Shown: piece by piece, positions 24,870 to 33,799 of the stretch | Numbering within the stretch: position 1 is the stretch's first letter | Layout of the letters: each line of letters starts with the position of its first letter | Source of the DNA: Caulobacteraceae bacterium | GTDB lineage: Bacteria; Pseudomonadota; Alphaproteobacteria; Caulobacterales; Caulobacteraceae | Length of the DNA: 52,744 nucleotides | Assembly (NCBI GenBank): GCA_947475465.1 | Contig: CANJLK010000020.1 | Coordinates: 1 to 52,744 of the forward strand | Direction of reading: 5' to 3' | Notes under the pieces: generated by a model | Told to the model about the DNA's origin: nothing | Database searches by the model: none | What the model saw: the letters and a program-made list of their open reading frames with translations, nothing else | Position numbers and translations under genes: made by a program

Positions 24870-25657
24870 CCGGCGTCCTTTGCGGGCGGTTCGGCCAAGG
24901 GCTCTGGGACAGCGTCGCCCATCTGGAGACCCCCCGCGGCGGTGACCTTCACGTAGATCCCGCAGAACATGTGGCCGTAGTTGTCAAAAAGCGCCTTGGT
25001 CACGTCGAGGTCGCGGTCCGCGCTCGTGGGATCGACGTGGGTCGCCGCGCAGCGGACGATGGGTTTGAACACCTCGGCGTTGGCGCCGCCCAGGCTCAAT
25101 GTCCGGCCGGTCCATTGGTTCTCCGCCCAGGCTGGCCAGCCCTCGACATAGACGTTGGCGCGGAACCGGAGGGGGTCGAGGGCGGCGCCCATCCGCGCGC
25201 CCAGGTCGCGGACGCTGGCCAGGTTGACGATCGAGACGTGCCCCTGGGGGTGATCGAAAAAGCGCCACGCATCTGGCGAGCGGATCACCTTGAGCGGGCC
25301 ACGCACCCCGTCGCCCAGGAGGTCGGCCAGCCAGGCTTCGAACGTGGCGCGCCCGACCTCGGTCTCCAGGTTCGCCCGCAGAGGCGGCAGGCCCGGGGCC
25401 TGGACCTCAAGGGACATGGTCGCCTCGTCGAAGCGCGTGCGGGCGGCAGCGACCCGGGGCACGCTCGCCAGGACGGTGAACTTCTGCTTCGGCACAAAGG
25501 CGGGGTGTTCAGGGTCGAAACCCGAGGGGCCGTTCTCCACCGCGTAGAGGCGGTCGAAGGCCACGCCCTCGCCAGGCGTCAGCGTCATGCCCGGCAAGGC
25601 CTCTGGCGTGAAGCCTTTCACCGGATGGCGATAGAGGGCGGTGGCGCGACCGTGCAT
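24866..25657 (-). CDS. MOSC domain protein
   Basis: About 263 residues. An N-terminal beta-barrel with ALYRHPVKGFTPEALPGMTL precedes the MOSC domain, which has PVSIVNLASVRDL-like strands and the conserved cysteine in IVRCAATHVDPTSADRD. MOSC domains take part in molybdenum cofactor sulfuration or in Moco-dependent reduction of N-hydroxylated compounds. The start is placed at ATG 25657; an ATG 6 codons earlier is possible. It ends with a 4-base overlap into prmC. No Moco gene is nearby, so the exact reaction is open. The gene is probably an insertion into the prfA-prmC block. Confidence 0.85.
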   Translation of the reverse strand: MHGRATALYRHPVKGFTPEALPGMTLTPGEGVAFDRLYAVENGPSGFDPEHPAFVPKQKFTVLASVPRVAAARTRFDEATMSLEVQAPGLPPLRANLETEVGRATFEAWLADLLGDGVRGPLKVIRSPDAWRFFDHPQGHVSIVNLASVRDLGARMGAALDPLRFRANVYVEGWPAWAENQWTGRTLSLGGANAEVFKPIVRCAATHVDPTSADRDLDVTKALFDNYGHMFCGIYVKVTAAGGLQMGDAVPEPLAEPPAKDAG

Positions 25658-25756
25658 CCGCGCTGCTTGCCGCATGGGCGCGCCGGCGCCAAGCGCCGTG
25701 GGCCGGGACCGGCAAATCGGCTGCCACCGCGCCCGCGGTTTGTTAGGGTCGCGCCG

Positions 25757-26880
25757 ATGGATTTCGCCGACGCCTTCAAAGCCGCCCTGGCCGACCACCA
25801 GGCCGGCGACCTGGCGCGGGCCGAGGCGGGTTACCGCGCGCTTGTGCCCAGGCCGCCCATCCGCCGGTGCTGCACAACCTCGCCCTGCTGCTGGAGGCCA
25901 AAGGGGGCTTCGCCGAGGCGGAGTTGCTCTATCGCCAGGCGGCCCAGGCCGCGCCGGACGATCCCAGGCGGTGGGAGGCGCTGGCTAACCACCTGCGGGA
26001 GGGCCGCGAGTTCGAGGCCGCCGAGGTGGCCTACCGCCAGGCGCTGGCCTTGGGTCCCGAGGCCGTCACCGCGGCCACGAGCCTGGCCTGCGTTCTGCTG
26101 GCCCAGGGTCGGCGCGAGGAGGGCTGGGCCGCCTTCGATCAGCGGCGGGCGCGGCGCAAGCTGCTGGCCGGCGGGCTGAGCTTCCCGGAATGGCGGGGCG
26201 AACCCCTGGCCGGCAAGCGGCTGCTGGTGATCCGCGAGCAGGGGTTCGGCGACCAGATCATGATGGCCCGCTACCTCACGGAACTGGACGCCGCGGCCGT
26301 GACTTACGCGGGACCCCAGGCCCTGGCGCGGCTGTTCGCACCGTTGCCGGTCACCTACCTGACCGTCTCAGCCGAGGGGTTCGAGGTTCCGCCGCACGAC
26401 TATTGGACCTTGCCCCTGTCGCTGCCGCGCTGGTGCGACGGGGAGATTCCGCCGCCGCCCTACCTCTCAGGACGCGGGAACGGGCCGCGGGGCGGCGTTG
26501 GGGTGGTCTGGCGGGGCGAGCCGACCAATGCCAACAACAGCTTCCGGTCCCTGCCGGAGAGCATTGCCAGGGACCTTCTGGCTCTGCCGGGCGCGGTAAG
26601 CCTCGATCCCGCCGATACGGGCGCTGAAGACTTCCAGGCCACCGCCGACCTGATCGCGGGCCTGGACCTGGTGATCACCGTCGACACCGCCGTGGCCCAC
26701 CTGGCCGGCGCCATGGGCGCGCCCGTCTGGATGATGCTGGCCGCCCGGGCGCTGGACTGGCAGTGGCCGAGGGTCGGGGCGTCGCTCTGGTATCCGAGCG
26801 CGCGGCTGTTCACCCAGCCGCGACCCGGCGACTGGGCTTCCGTGTTCGCCGATGTGCGCGCCGGTCTGGCGAGGCCTTAG
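25757..26880 (+). pseudogene. TPR protein with glycosyltransferase-family-9-like domain, frameshifted
   Basis: Coding starts at ATG 25757 (MDFADAFKAALADHQAGDL) with TPR-type helices, and the frame changes at about 25846-25848. After the break it continues as HNLALLLEAKGGFAEAELLY, ARRKLLAGGLSFPEW and the transferase-like end, with GLDLVITVDTAVAHLAGAMG. Inserting one base restores a single protein of about 375 residues. The last part resembles heptosyltransferase-type GT9 domains that follow TPR arrays in many alphaproteobacteria. Its acceptor is unknown. The convergent stop codon overlaps that of prfA. A sequencing error in the GC-rich CCC region is a real alternative to a pseudogene. Confidence 0.75.
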
Positions 26881-27953
26881 TTGAACTCGTCTTCCAGGGC
26901 CGAGAGCCTGGCCGCCTGGTCCTCGGCGATCAGTGGGTTGATCACGTCATCCAGCGCCTCGCCCTCCATGACCTTGGGCAGGTTGTAGAGCGTCAGGTTG
27001 ATCCGGTGGTCGGTGACGCGGCCCTGTGGAAAATTGTAGGTGCGGATGCGCTCGGAGCGGTCGCCGGAGCCCACCTGGGACTTGCGGGCGTCGGAGCGAG
27101 CGGTGTCGAGGGCCTCGCGCTGCTGGTCATAGAGCTTGACCTTCAGCGCCTTCATCGCGCGGGCCCGGTTCTGGTGCTGCGATTTCTCGGAGCTGGTGAC
27201 CACGATGCCGGAGGGCAGGTGGGTGATGCGCACCGCTGAGTCGGTCTTGTTGACGTGCTGGCCGCCCGCGCCTGAGGAGCGGTAGGTGTCGATCCGGATG
27301 TCCTCGGTCTTGATGTCGATCTCGACGTCCTCGGGCTCGGGCAGGACGGCGACCGTGGCGGCGGAGGTGTGGATGCGGCCCTGCGCCTCCGTGGCCGGCA
27401 CCCGCTGCACCCGGTGGACGCCGCTTTCGAATTTCAGCCGGCCGAACACCCCGTCGCCGGTGACCGCGGCGATGATCTCCTTGTAGCCGCCCATCTCGCC
27501 CTCGGAGACGCTGTCGATCTCCACCGTCCAGCCGTGCAGGGCCGCGTAGCGCTGGTACATGCGGAAGAGATCGCCGGCGAACAGCGCCGCCTCGTCGCCG
27601 CCGGTGCCGGCGCGCACTTCAAGAATCGCCGAGGCGTTCTCGTCCTTGTCCTTGGGGGCCAGGAGAAGGGCGACCTCGCGTTCAAGGGCGGGCAGCTTGT
27701 CCTTCAGGATCTCGAGTTCGTCCCGGGCCATGGCGGCCATGTCGGAATCGCTTCCGGCGGCCATCTCTTCAAGTTCCGGAGCCTCGGCGCGGACCCGTTC
27801 CAGGGACTGCACCGCATCGACCACCGGCTTGAGCTCGGCGTGCTCCTTGCCCAGGCGCACGATCTCCTGGCCATCCGTGGCCGCGCCCATGCGCGCCTCG
27901 ATCTGGCGGAAGCGGTCGAGAACCTGGTCGAGCCTGGCCTGGGGAAGTCGCAA
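26877..27953 (-). CDS. prfA: Peptide chain release factor 1
   Basis: 358 residues. RF1 reads UAA and UAG stop codons on the ribosome and triggers release through GGQ. The GGQ is in [18 protein letters not shown], and the tripeptide anticodon region is near [14 protein letters not shown]. The helical N-terminus has [15 protein letters not shown]. The start looks like TTG at 27953, because the frame upstream is closed by a stop and the next Met is 21 residues in. It belongs to the conserved block with prmC, DUF4167, ptsP and lysC. Its stop shares bases with the stop of the convergent TPR gene. Confidence 0.96.
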   Translation of the reverse strand: MRLPQARLDQVLDRFRQIEARMGAATDGQEIVRLGKEHAELKPVVDAVQSLERVRAEAPELEEMAAGSDSDMAAMARDELEILKDKLPALEREVALLLAPKDKDENASAILEVRAGTGGDEAALFAGDLFRMYQRYAALHGWTVEIDSVSEGEMGGYKEIIAAVTGDGVFGRLKFESGVHRVQRVPATEAQGRIHTSAATVAVLPEPEDVEIDIKTEDIRIDTYRSSGAGGQHVNKTDSAVRITHLPSGIVVTSSEKSQHQNRARAMKALKVKLYDQQREALDTARSDARKSQVGSGDRSERIRTYNFPQGRVTDHRINLTLYNLPKVMEGEALDDVINPLIAEDQAARLSALEDEFN

Positions 27954-28051
27954 GGGTCTTTACGCCTGATGAGAAGGGGAGCTTCCTCTAGCCTCCTGCC
28001 GGCCGCTTGCCAAACGGGGCCGCGTTCCGGCGGTGGATATGGAGGGGCTCC

Positions 28052-28627
28052 ATGTACCACGACGGCAATCGCCAGCTTCAGGATGCTTTCGGCAGCCGCG
28101 CCCTCGCCGACCGGCTGGCGGAACTGCGACGCAGCCAGTTCACCGACGACGATGCGGCCTTCATTGCAAGCCAGGGGTTCTTCTTCCTGGCGACCGCCGA
28201 CGCCCAAGGCCATCCGGACTGCTCGTTCAAGGGCGGCCCGCCGAGCTTTGCACAGGTTGCAGCCCCGGACCGGCTGCTGTTCCCCGACTACGACGGCAAC
28301 GGCATGTTCAAGAGCCTCGGCAACATCGCCGCGAACCCCTGGGTCGGGCTGCTGTTCATCGCCATGGGCGAGGCGCCCCGGCGCCTGCGGGTCAACGGAA
28401 CGGCGCGGATCCTCAGCGAAGATCCGGCCATGGCGTCGATACCGGGCGCCCAGCTGCTGATCGAGGTGACGCCGGTCGACATCTTCCCCAACTGTCCGCG
28501 CTACATCCCCAGGACCGAAATGCTGCAGGCGTCGCAGTATCTGCCGCACGACGGCGTCGCGCCGGTGGAGCCGGTCTGGAAGGCCTTCGATGTTTTCAAG
28601 GATGTGGTGCCGCCCAGGCGGCGCTGA
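28052..28627 (+). CDS. Pyridoxamine 5'-phosphate oxidase-like FMN-binding protein
   Basis: 191 residues. ATG 28052 is preferred because GGAGGGG lies upstream. The split-barrel core has FTDDDAAFIASQGFFFLATA, the flavin-contact region ADAQGHPDCSFKGG, and NPWVGLLFIAMG with LRVNGTARIL. This fits the broad PNPOx-like family, whose members bind FMN, F420 or heme and carry out redox reactions on small molecules. True pyridoxamine oxidase is not claimed, since the C-terminal motif is absent. The C-terminal part PNCPRYIPRTEML is conserved in this subgroup. It is divergent from prfA. Confidence 0.8.
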   Translation: MYHDGNRQLQDAFGSRALADRLAELRRSQFTDDDAAFIASQGFFFLATADAQGHPDCSFKGGPPSFAQVAAPDRLLFPDYDGNGMFKSLGNIAANPWVGLLFIAMGEAPRRLRVNGTARILSEDPAMASIPGAQLLIEVTPVDIFPNCPRYIPRTEMLQASQYLPHDGVAPVEPVWKAFDVFKDVVPPRRR

Positions 28628-28633
28628 CGACGC

Positions 28634-28927
28634 CTAGACGCGGACGCCGCTCAGAGGGGCGTTGCCGAAGGCGCCGAGTTTGACGGTCCCGGTCATGGCG
28701 TCGCCGGCGACGGTGGCCGTGAACTCGAGCGTCATGGGCATCGGGCTGGTGATGTTGGCGCTCCAAGTCAGAGTGTCGCCGGCAACCTTACCGCTGACTT
28801 CCTGCGAGCCCATCTTGCCCTCGGTCTTGCCGGTGAAGGTGTCGCCGCTGGTGGTGATCGTGGCCGTCACCTCCTGAGCGCCCATGGGCGTGTTGATGGT
28901 GATCTTCCAGCTGCCGTCCGCGGACAT
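28634..28927 (-). CDS. Small beta-rich protein of unknown function
   Basis: 97 residues with a strong ribosome site (AGGGAGGA) ahead of the ATG. It is almost all beta pattern: WKITINTPMGAQEVTATITT, SGDTFTGKTEGKMG, GDTLTWSANIT and AGDAMTGTVKLG. No signal peptide and no cysteine. Alternating strands with repeated 'TxTGKxxG' turns suggest a small barrel or up-and-down sheet. I do not assign a family. It converges on the PNPOx gene with 6 bases between. Confidence 0.7.
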   Translation of the reverse strand: MSADGSWKITINTPMGAQEVTATITTSGDTFTGKTEGKMGSQEVSGKVAGDTLTWSANITSPMPMTLEFTATVAGDAMTGTVKLGAFGNAPLSGVRV

Positions 28928-29014
28928 GAAGTCCTCCCTGATTGTTGGCGCGCAGCTAAGCCCGGAAGCCGGCGAGGCGCAAGAGTGACGCGGGCGTCAT
29001 TTTCTTCAATCTGG

Positions 29015-30187
29015 CTATTCGGCCGCCACGGCGACCTTCGCGGCTTCCGCCTCGACCTGGGCCGCGCGGGCTTCGACGAGGCCGACGATATGGTCGACCA
29101 TGCTGTCGTTGTCGATCTTGTGGTCCTGCTTGCCGGCCACATAGACCATGCCTGAACCCCTGCCGCCGCCGGTGAAGCCGAGGTCGGTCATCAGGGCCTC
29201 GCCGGGGCCGTTCACCACGCAGCCGATGATCGAGAGGCTCATGGGGGTGGCGATGTGGGCCAGCCGCTCTTCCAGCGCCTCTACGGTCTTGATGACGTTG
29301 AAGCCCTGGCGCGCACAGGACGGGCAGGCGACGATGTTGACGCCCCGGTGGCGCAGGCCCAGCGACTTGAGGAGGTCGAAGCCGACCTTGATCTCCTCGA
29401 CCGGATCGGCCGCCAGGCTGACGCGGATGGTGTCGCCGATCCCGGCCCAGAGCAGGGCGCCCATGCCGATGGAGGACTTCACGGTCCCGGTGCGCAGGGC
29501 CCCAGCCTCGGTGATCCCCAGGTGCAGCGGGCAGTCGATGGCGTCGGCCAGCAGGTTGTAGGCGGCCACGGTCATGAAGACGTCCGAGGCCTTCACGCTG
29601 ATCTTGAACTCGTGGAAGTCGTGGTCCTGCAGGATGCGGGCGTGGCGCAGCGCGCTGTCCAGCATGGCCTGGGGGCAGGGCTCGCCATATTTTTCCAGGA
29701 GGTCGCGTTCCAGCGACCCGGCGTTGACGCCGATCCGCATCGAGCAGCCGTTGTCGCGGGCGGCCTGGATCACCTCGCGCACCCGGTCGGGCGAGCCGAT
29801 GTTGCCGGGATTGATCCGCAGGCAGGCCGCGCCGGCCTCGGCGGCCTCGATGCCGCGGCGGTAGTGGAAATGGATGTCGGCGACCAGCGGGACCTTGGAG
29901 GCCTTGACGATGTCGCGGAACGCGGCGGTCGACTCCTCGTCCGGGCAGGAGACGCGGACGATGTCAGCGCCGGCCTCCTCCAGCTGGCGGACCTGGTCGA
30001 TGGTCGCCTGGGCGTCGGCGGTGAGCGTGTTGGTCATCGACTGGACGGTGATCGGGGCGTCGCCGCCGACCTCCACATTGCCGACGCGGATCTTGCGGCA
30101 GGGCCGGCGCTGGATCGCGCGCCAGGGCCGGACCGAGGTGTGGTCCTTGTGGGCGTGGTCGGCGGCGTGGGACGGGGAAACGCTCAT
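29015..30187 (-). CDS. ispG: 4-hydroxy-3-methylbut-2-enyl diphosphate synthase
   Basis: About 390 residues. IspG (GcpE) makes HMBPP from MEcPP in the MEP isoprenoid pathway with a 4Fe-4S cluster and flavodoxin or ferredoxin as electron donor. The N-terminal TIM barrel has [33 protein letters not shown] and LRINPGNIG. Iron-sulfur cysteines appear in VACPSCARQ and [15 protein letters not shown] 30187 is chosen over an in-frame upstream codon, since the family begins near here and the extra residues are not conserved. It follows the RodZ-like gene, the same order as in E. coli. Confidence 0.96.
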   Translation of the reverse strand: MSVSPSHAADHAHKDHTSVRPWRAIQRRPCRKIRVGNVEVGGDAPITVQSMTNTLTADAQATIDQVRQLEEAGADIVRVSCPDEESTAAFRDIVKASKVPLVADIHFHYRRGIEAAEAGAACLRINPGNIGSPDRVREVIQAARDNGCSMRIGVNAGSLERDLLEKYGEPCPQAMLDSALRHARILQDHDFHEFKISVKASDVFMTVAAYNLLADAIDCPLHLGITEAGALRTGTVKSSIGMGALLWAGIGDTIRVSLAADPVEEIKVGFDLLKSLGLRHRGVNIVACPSCARQGFNVIKTVEALEERLAHIATPMSLSIIGCVVNGPGEALMTDLGFTGGGRGSGMVYVAGKQDHKIDNDSMVDHIVGLVEARAAQVEAEAAKVAVAAE

Positions 30188-30287
30188 GGGCTGGAAAATA
30201 TGCCCTTTGCGATGAAAGCCCAAGCGCGGCCGGGTCATTTCATCGGATTGTCATGCAGCCGTACCCGGGCCGGGGCTTTGCGGTCGG

Positions 30288-31325
30288 CTATTCGCTGGCC
30301 AGCGCGCCCAGGGCTACGTGGTTGGCCGGCAGGACACCCTTGGAGCGGCCGGCCACGAAGACCTGCATGTTGTCAGGCTCGGAGACCTCAGCGGTGAGGC
30401 CGGGCAGTTCCGGCGCGCGGTAGGATTCTCCGGGCGCGAGCTGGCGGGCGAAATAGGCCGAGCCGTCGGCGCCGCGCACGATCAGCGAGACCGACTTTCG
30501 GGCCTTCAGGGTCACCGCCGAGGGTTGCTGCGCGGCGGCGCCATAGATCGCGCCCTCGGCCACGAAGACCTGCGGCAGGCTGGCGGGATCGACCACCGCC
30601 TCGCCGTCGGCCTTTACCCCGAAGGGCATGGGCTTGGAGTGGTTGACGCCGGTTTCGCCGGCTTCCGCCAGGCCCGGCGTTTCGTAGGGCGGCGGAGTGG
30701 TCGATTCCACTGGGGCGGGCAGGGGCGCGCCCAGGGTCACGGGCCCGGGCTTGCCGGCCGCAAGCGCCTCGGCGGCGGCCTTGGCGGGCGCGGTCGACGA
30801 GGGCGGCTGCTGGGCGTTCATCGCCCGCTGGGCGACGTTCCAGACCACGATGGCGACGAGGATCAGGATCACCACGATGACGATCGCCATCAGGCGGGGG
30901 TCGCGATCGTCGCCGACGCCCAGCGGCTCATGCAGGGAATCGTCGAGGATCGGCTCCTCGGTCTTGAACCGGTCGACCGCGGCCTCCCCGTCGAGGCCAA
31001 GGGCGATGGCGTAGGCGCGGATATAGCCGATGGTGAAGGGCCGCGAGGGCAGCTTGTCCAGCCGCATGGCCTCGATGTCGGCCAGGTAAGCGCGGCGCAC
31101 CCGGGTGGTGTCGGCGACGGCTTCCAGGGACAGGCCCTTGAATTCGCGGATGGCGCGCAGGGCCTGGCCGATATCGGCGCCCGATTGAAGGGTCGGGGTA
31201 TAGGTTTCGATCTCGCCAGGGCTGCGGCCCGCGTCCGTGGGCGGATGCAGGTCGGTGATCGCGCCTGGATCGGGCGGCGCGGCGATCTTCACATCGGACC
31301 GGGCTTTACGACCAAAGCGCCTCAA
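30288..31325 (-). CDS. RodZ-like membrane HTH protein (DUF4115)
   Basis: 345 residues. A cytoplasmic Cro/CI-type helix-turn-helix domain (IGQALRAIREFKGLSLEAVA, TRVRRAYLADIEAM, RPFTIGYIRAYAIALGLDGE) is followed by a single membrane span (LMAIVIVVILILVAIVVWNV). A Pro/Ala-rich linker and a periplasmic DUF4115 domain follow, with SVSLIVRGADGSAYFARQL and PGESYRAPELPG. This is the RodZ plan; RodZ links MreB to the wall machinery and keeps cell shape. The gene precedes ispG, as rodZ does in E. coli. RodZ proper or a paralogue cannot be told here. Confidence 0.85.
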   Translation of the reverse strand: MRRFGRKARSDVKIAAPPDPGAITDLHPPTDAGRSPGEIETYTPTLQSGADIGQALRAIREFKGLSLEAVADTTRVRRAYLADIEAMRLDKLPSRPFTIGYIRAYAIALGLDGEAAVDRFKTEEPILDDSLHEPLGVGDDRDPRLMAIVIVVILILVAIVVWNVAQRAMNAQQPPSSTAPAKAAAEALAAGKPGPVTLGAPLPAPVESTTPPPYETPGLAEAGETGVNHSKPMPFGVKADGEAVVDPASLPQVFVAEGAIYGAAAQQPSAVTLKARKSVSLIVRGADGSAYFARQLAPGESYRAPELPGLTAEVSEPDNMQVFVAGRSKGVLPANHVALGALASE

Positions 31326-31376
31326 GGACGGTGACCTTCAATACAATGCGCGGCCATGCTTGCCAGGTCTGGTGAG

Positions 31377-33641
31377 CTAGACGGCAAGAGAGATCTTGCG
31401 CGCCAGGGTTTCGATTTCGTGGCGGACGGAACCTGCGCCGCCTTTCAGCAATGCTGAAACACCGCGCCGCGCGGCTTCGCGATCGCAGGACAGCACCATC
31501 TGCTTGACCGGGCCGATGCCGGCGGGGGGCATGGACAGCCTGTCGAACCCGAGGGCCACCAGGGCAAAGGCTTCCAGCGGCCGGCCGGCCATTTCGCCGC
31601 ATACGCTGACCGGAGTGCCGGTCTCGGCGCAGGCCCGCTGGATGGCCTCCAGCGCCCGGAGCGCCGGCGGGCACAGCGGATCGTAGCGATCCGCCATCCT
31701 CGGGTTTCCCCGGTCGGCGGCGAACATGTACTGCATCAGGTCGTTGGTGCCGATGCTGACGAAGTCGGTGAGCGGCAGGAGCGCGTCCAGGTGCCAGATT
31801 AGCGACGGCGCCTCGATCATCGCCCCCACGGCCAGCCGGGACGGGGCCTTGCGGCCCCGGCGCTCAGCCCAGGCGACCTCGATATCCACCAGGGCGCGGG
31901 CGGCGCGGAACTCGTCCACCGTGGCCACCAGGGGGAACATGATCCGCAATTCCCGGCCGTTGGCGGCGGCCACCAGGGCGCGAAGCTGCAGCCGCAGCAG
32001 GGCCGGGCGATCGAGCCCCATGCGGATGGCCCGCCAGCCCAGCGCCGGATTGTCTTCCCGCTCGGCCTCCATGTAGGGCAGCACCTTGTCGCCCCCCAGA
32101 TCCAGGGTGCGGAAGGTCACCGGCAGGCCGCCGGCGGCGTCCATCACCCGCCCGTAGAGGGCCGTCTGGGCGTTGAAGCGCGGCATCTCCTCGGCGACCA
32201 TGAACTGGAACTCGGTGCGGAACAGGCCGATGCCCTCAGCGCCGGTTTCCCCCATGATGTCCAGGTCGACGTCCAGACCGGCGTTCATCAGCAGGGTGAT
32301 CTTGGCCCCGTCACGGGTGAAGGCCGGGGTGTCGCGCAGCTTGGCGAACTCGGCCTGCCGCTGGGCGCGGACCTCGATCCTCGCCTGGATGGATTTCACC
32401 ACGTCCGGCCGCGGGCGGAGGTAGGCCTCGCCGCTCTCGGCGTCGACGATCACCGCGTCGCCTTCGGACACGCGGTCGCGCAGGCCCAGCAGGCGTCCGA
32501 CGCAGGGGATGTCGAGGGCGCGGGCGACGATGGCGGCGTGGCTGGCCGCCGAGCCCTCCTCCAGCAACAGCCCGCGCAGCTTGGTGCGGTCGTATTCCAG
32601 CAGGTCCGCCGGCCCGAGGTTGCGGGCGATCAGGATGGCGTTCTCGGGCAGTTCGCGGGCGGTGTGGCCCTCGCCGGACAGGTGGCGCAGGAGACGGTCG
32701 TTGAGGTCTTCCAGATCGTGCAGCCGCTCGCGCAGGTAGGGGTCGCGGGCCTGGCCCAGGCGGGCCCGGTGCTCGGAGCGCACCCGCTCGACGGCCGCCT
32801 CGGCGGTCAGGCCGTTGCGCACGGCGTCCACCAGGCTGCGGTTCCAGCCCCGGTCGTGGGCGAACATCCGGTAGGTGTCGAGTACCTCGAAGGAGGTGTC
32901 CACCAGGCCGGCGTTACCCTCCAGCATCTGGTCGATCTGGGCCTGCAGAGTGGCGATGGCGGTCGACAGGCGTGTCTCTTCGGCCGGCACGTCGTCGGAA
33001 AGCAGCTGCGAGGGCGCCACGGGACGCTCGTGCAAGACCGCGACGCCGTAGGCCAGGCCGTCGCCGAACTTGGCGCCCTTCAGCCGCTCGGGCCGGTGAG
33101 GCGCGATCTCGACGCCCTTGAGGTCGCCGCCGACCAGAAGTTCGCCGCCGGCCACCATCTCGGCCAGCACCATGGCGACGATCTGCAGGTCCTCGACCTC
33201 GTCGTCGGTATAGACCCGCGCGGTGCGGTTCTGGACCACCAGCACCCCGATGGCCCGGCCGCCGCGCAGCAGGGGCACGCCCAGGAAGGCGTGGTACGGG
33301 TCTTCGCCGGTTTCCGGGCGGTAGGAGAAGGCCGGGTGTTCCGGCGCGTCGGCCAGGTTGAGCGGCCGGCCCAACTTCATGATCTCGCCGACCAGGCCCT
33401 CGCCCTGCTTCATGCGGGTGACGTGGACGGCGGCGGGGTCCAGGCCCTCGGTGGCGAACAGCTCCATCTCGCCCGCCGCGCGGCGCATGTAGAGCGAGCA
33501 GACCTCGGCGACCATGGAGCGGGCGATGATGCGCACGACCATGTCCAGGCGCGCCTGCGCCGGGCCGCCGCCCGCCAGGGCCTCCCGAATCTGCCGCAGC
33601 AGACTGCGCTGACCGCGTATGGCTACGCCTGGTATCGCCAT
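31377..33641 (-). CDS. ptsP: Nitrogen PTS enzyme I (GAF-containing EI-Ntr)
   Basis: 754 residues, close to E. coli PtsP (748). It moves phosphate from phosphoenolpyruvate to NPr in the nitrogen PTS, a regulatory relay. An N-terminal GAF domain runs from about residue 20 to 160 (ARLDMVVRIIARSMVAEVCS, GVPLLRGGRAIGVLVVQNR). The catalytic His is in EGSAASHAAIVARAL. The PEP-binding TIM barrel has GAEGIGLFRTEFQFM, FRTLDLGGDKVLPY and GTNDLMQYMFAADR with the Cys-containing PVSVCGEMAG. ATG 33641 is the likely start. It is part of the lysC-ptsP-prfA block. Confidence 0.93.
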   Translation of the reverse strand: MAIPGVAIRGQRSLLRQIREALAGGGPAQARLDMVVRIIARSMVAEVCSLYMRRAAGEMELFATEGLDPAAVHVTRMKQGEGLVGEIMKLGRPLNLADAPEHPAFSYRPETGEDPYHAFLGVPLLRGGRAIGVLVVQNRTARVYTDDEVEDLQIVAMVLAEMVAGGELLVGGDLKGVEIAPHRPERLKGAKFGDGLAYGVAVLHERPVAPSQLLSDDVPAEETRLSTAIATLQAQIDQMLEGNAGLVDTSFEVLDTYRMFAHDRGWNRSLVDAVRNGLTAEAAVERVRSEHRARLGQARDPYLRERLHDLEDLNDRLLRHLSGEGHTARELPENAILIARNLGPADLLEYDRTKLRGLLLEEGSAASHAAIVARALDIPCVGRLLGLRDRVSEGDAVIVDAESGEAYLRPRPDVVKSIQARIEVRAQRQAEFAKLRDTPAFTRDGAKITLLMNAGLDVDLDIMGETGAEGIGLFRTEFQFMVAEEMPRFNAQTALYGRVMDAAGGLPVTFRTLDLGGDKVLPYMEAEREDNPALGWRAIRMGLDRPALLRLQLRALVAAANGRELRIMFPLVATVDEFRAARALVDIEVAWAERRGRKAPSRLAVGAMIEAPSLIWHLDALLPLTDFVSIGTNDLMQYMFAADRGNPRMADRYDPLCPPALRALEAIQRACAETGTPVSVCGEMAGRPLEAFALVALGFDRLSMPPAGIGPVKQMVLSCDREAARRGVSALLKGGAGSVRHEIETLARKISLAV

Positions 33642-33799
33642 GGACTGGCGGTTGCCTCCCTCGCTCTTAAGCCGCTCCCTAGCAGGTTTAGCCGTCTGAA
33701 CGGAGACGGAAAGACGACGATGCCATGAATGGCCGTCATGCACACCGATCGGGCGCCGCGCAGTCGAGTTCTGGAGCGGACTCGGGCTAAACTCGCCTG

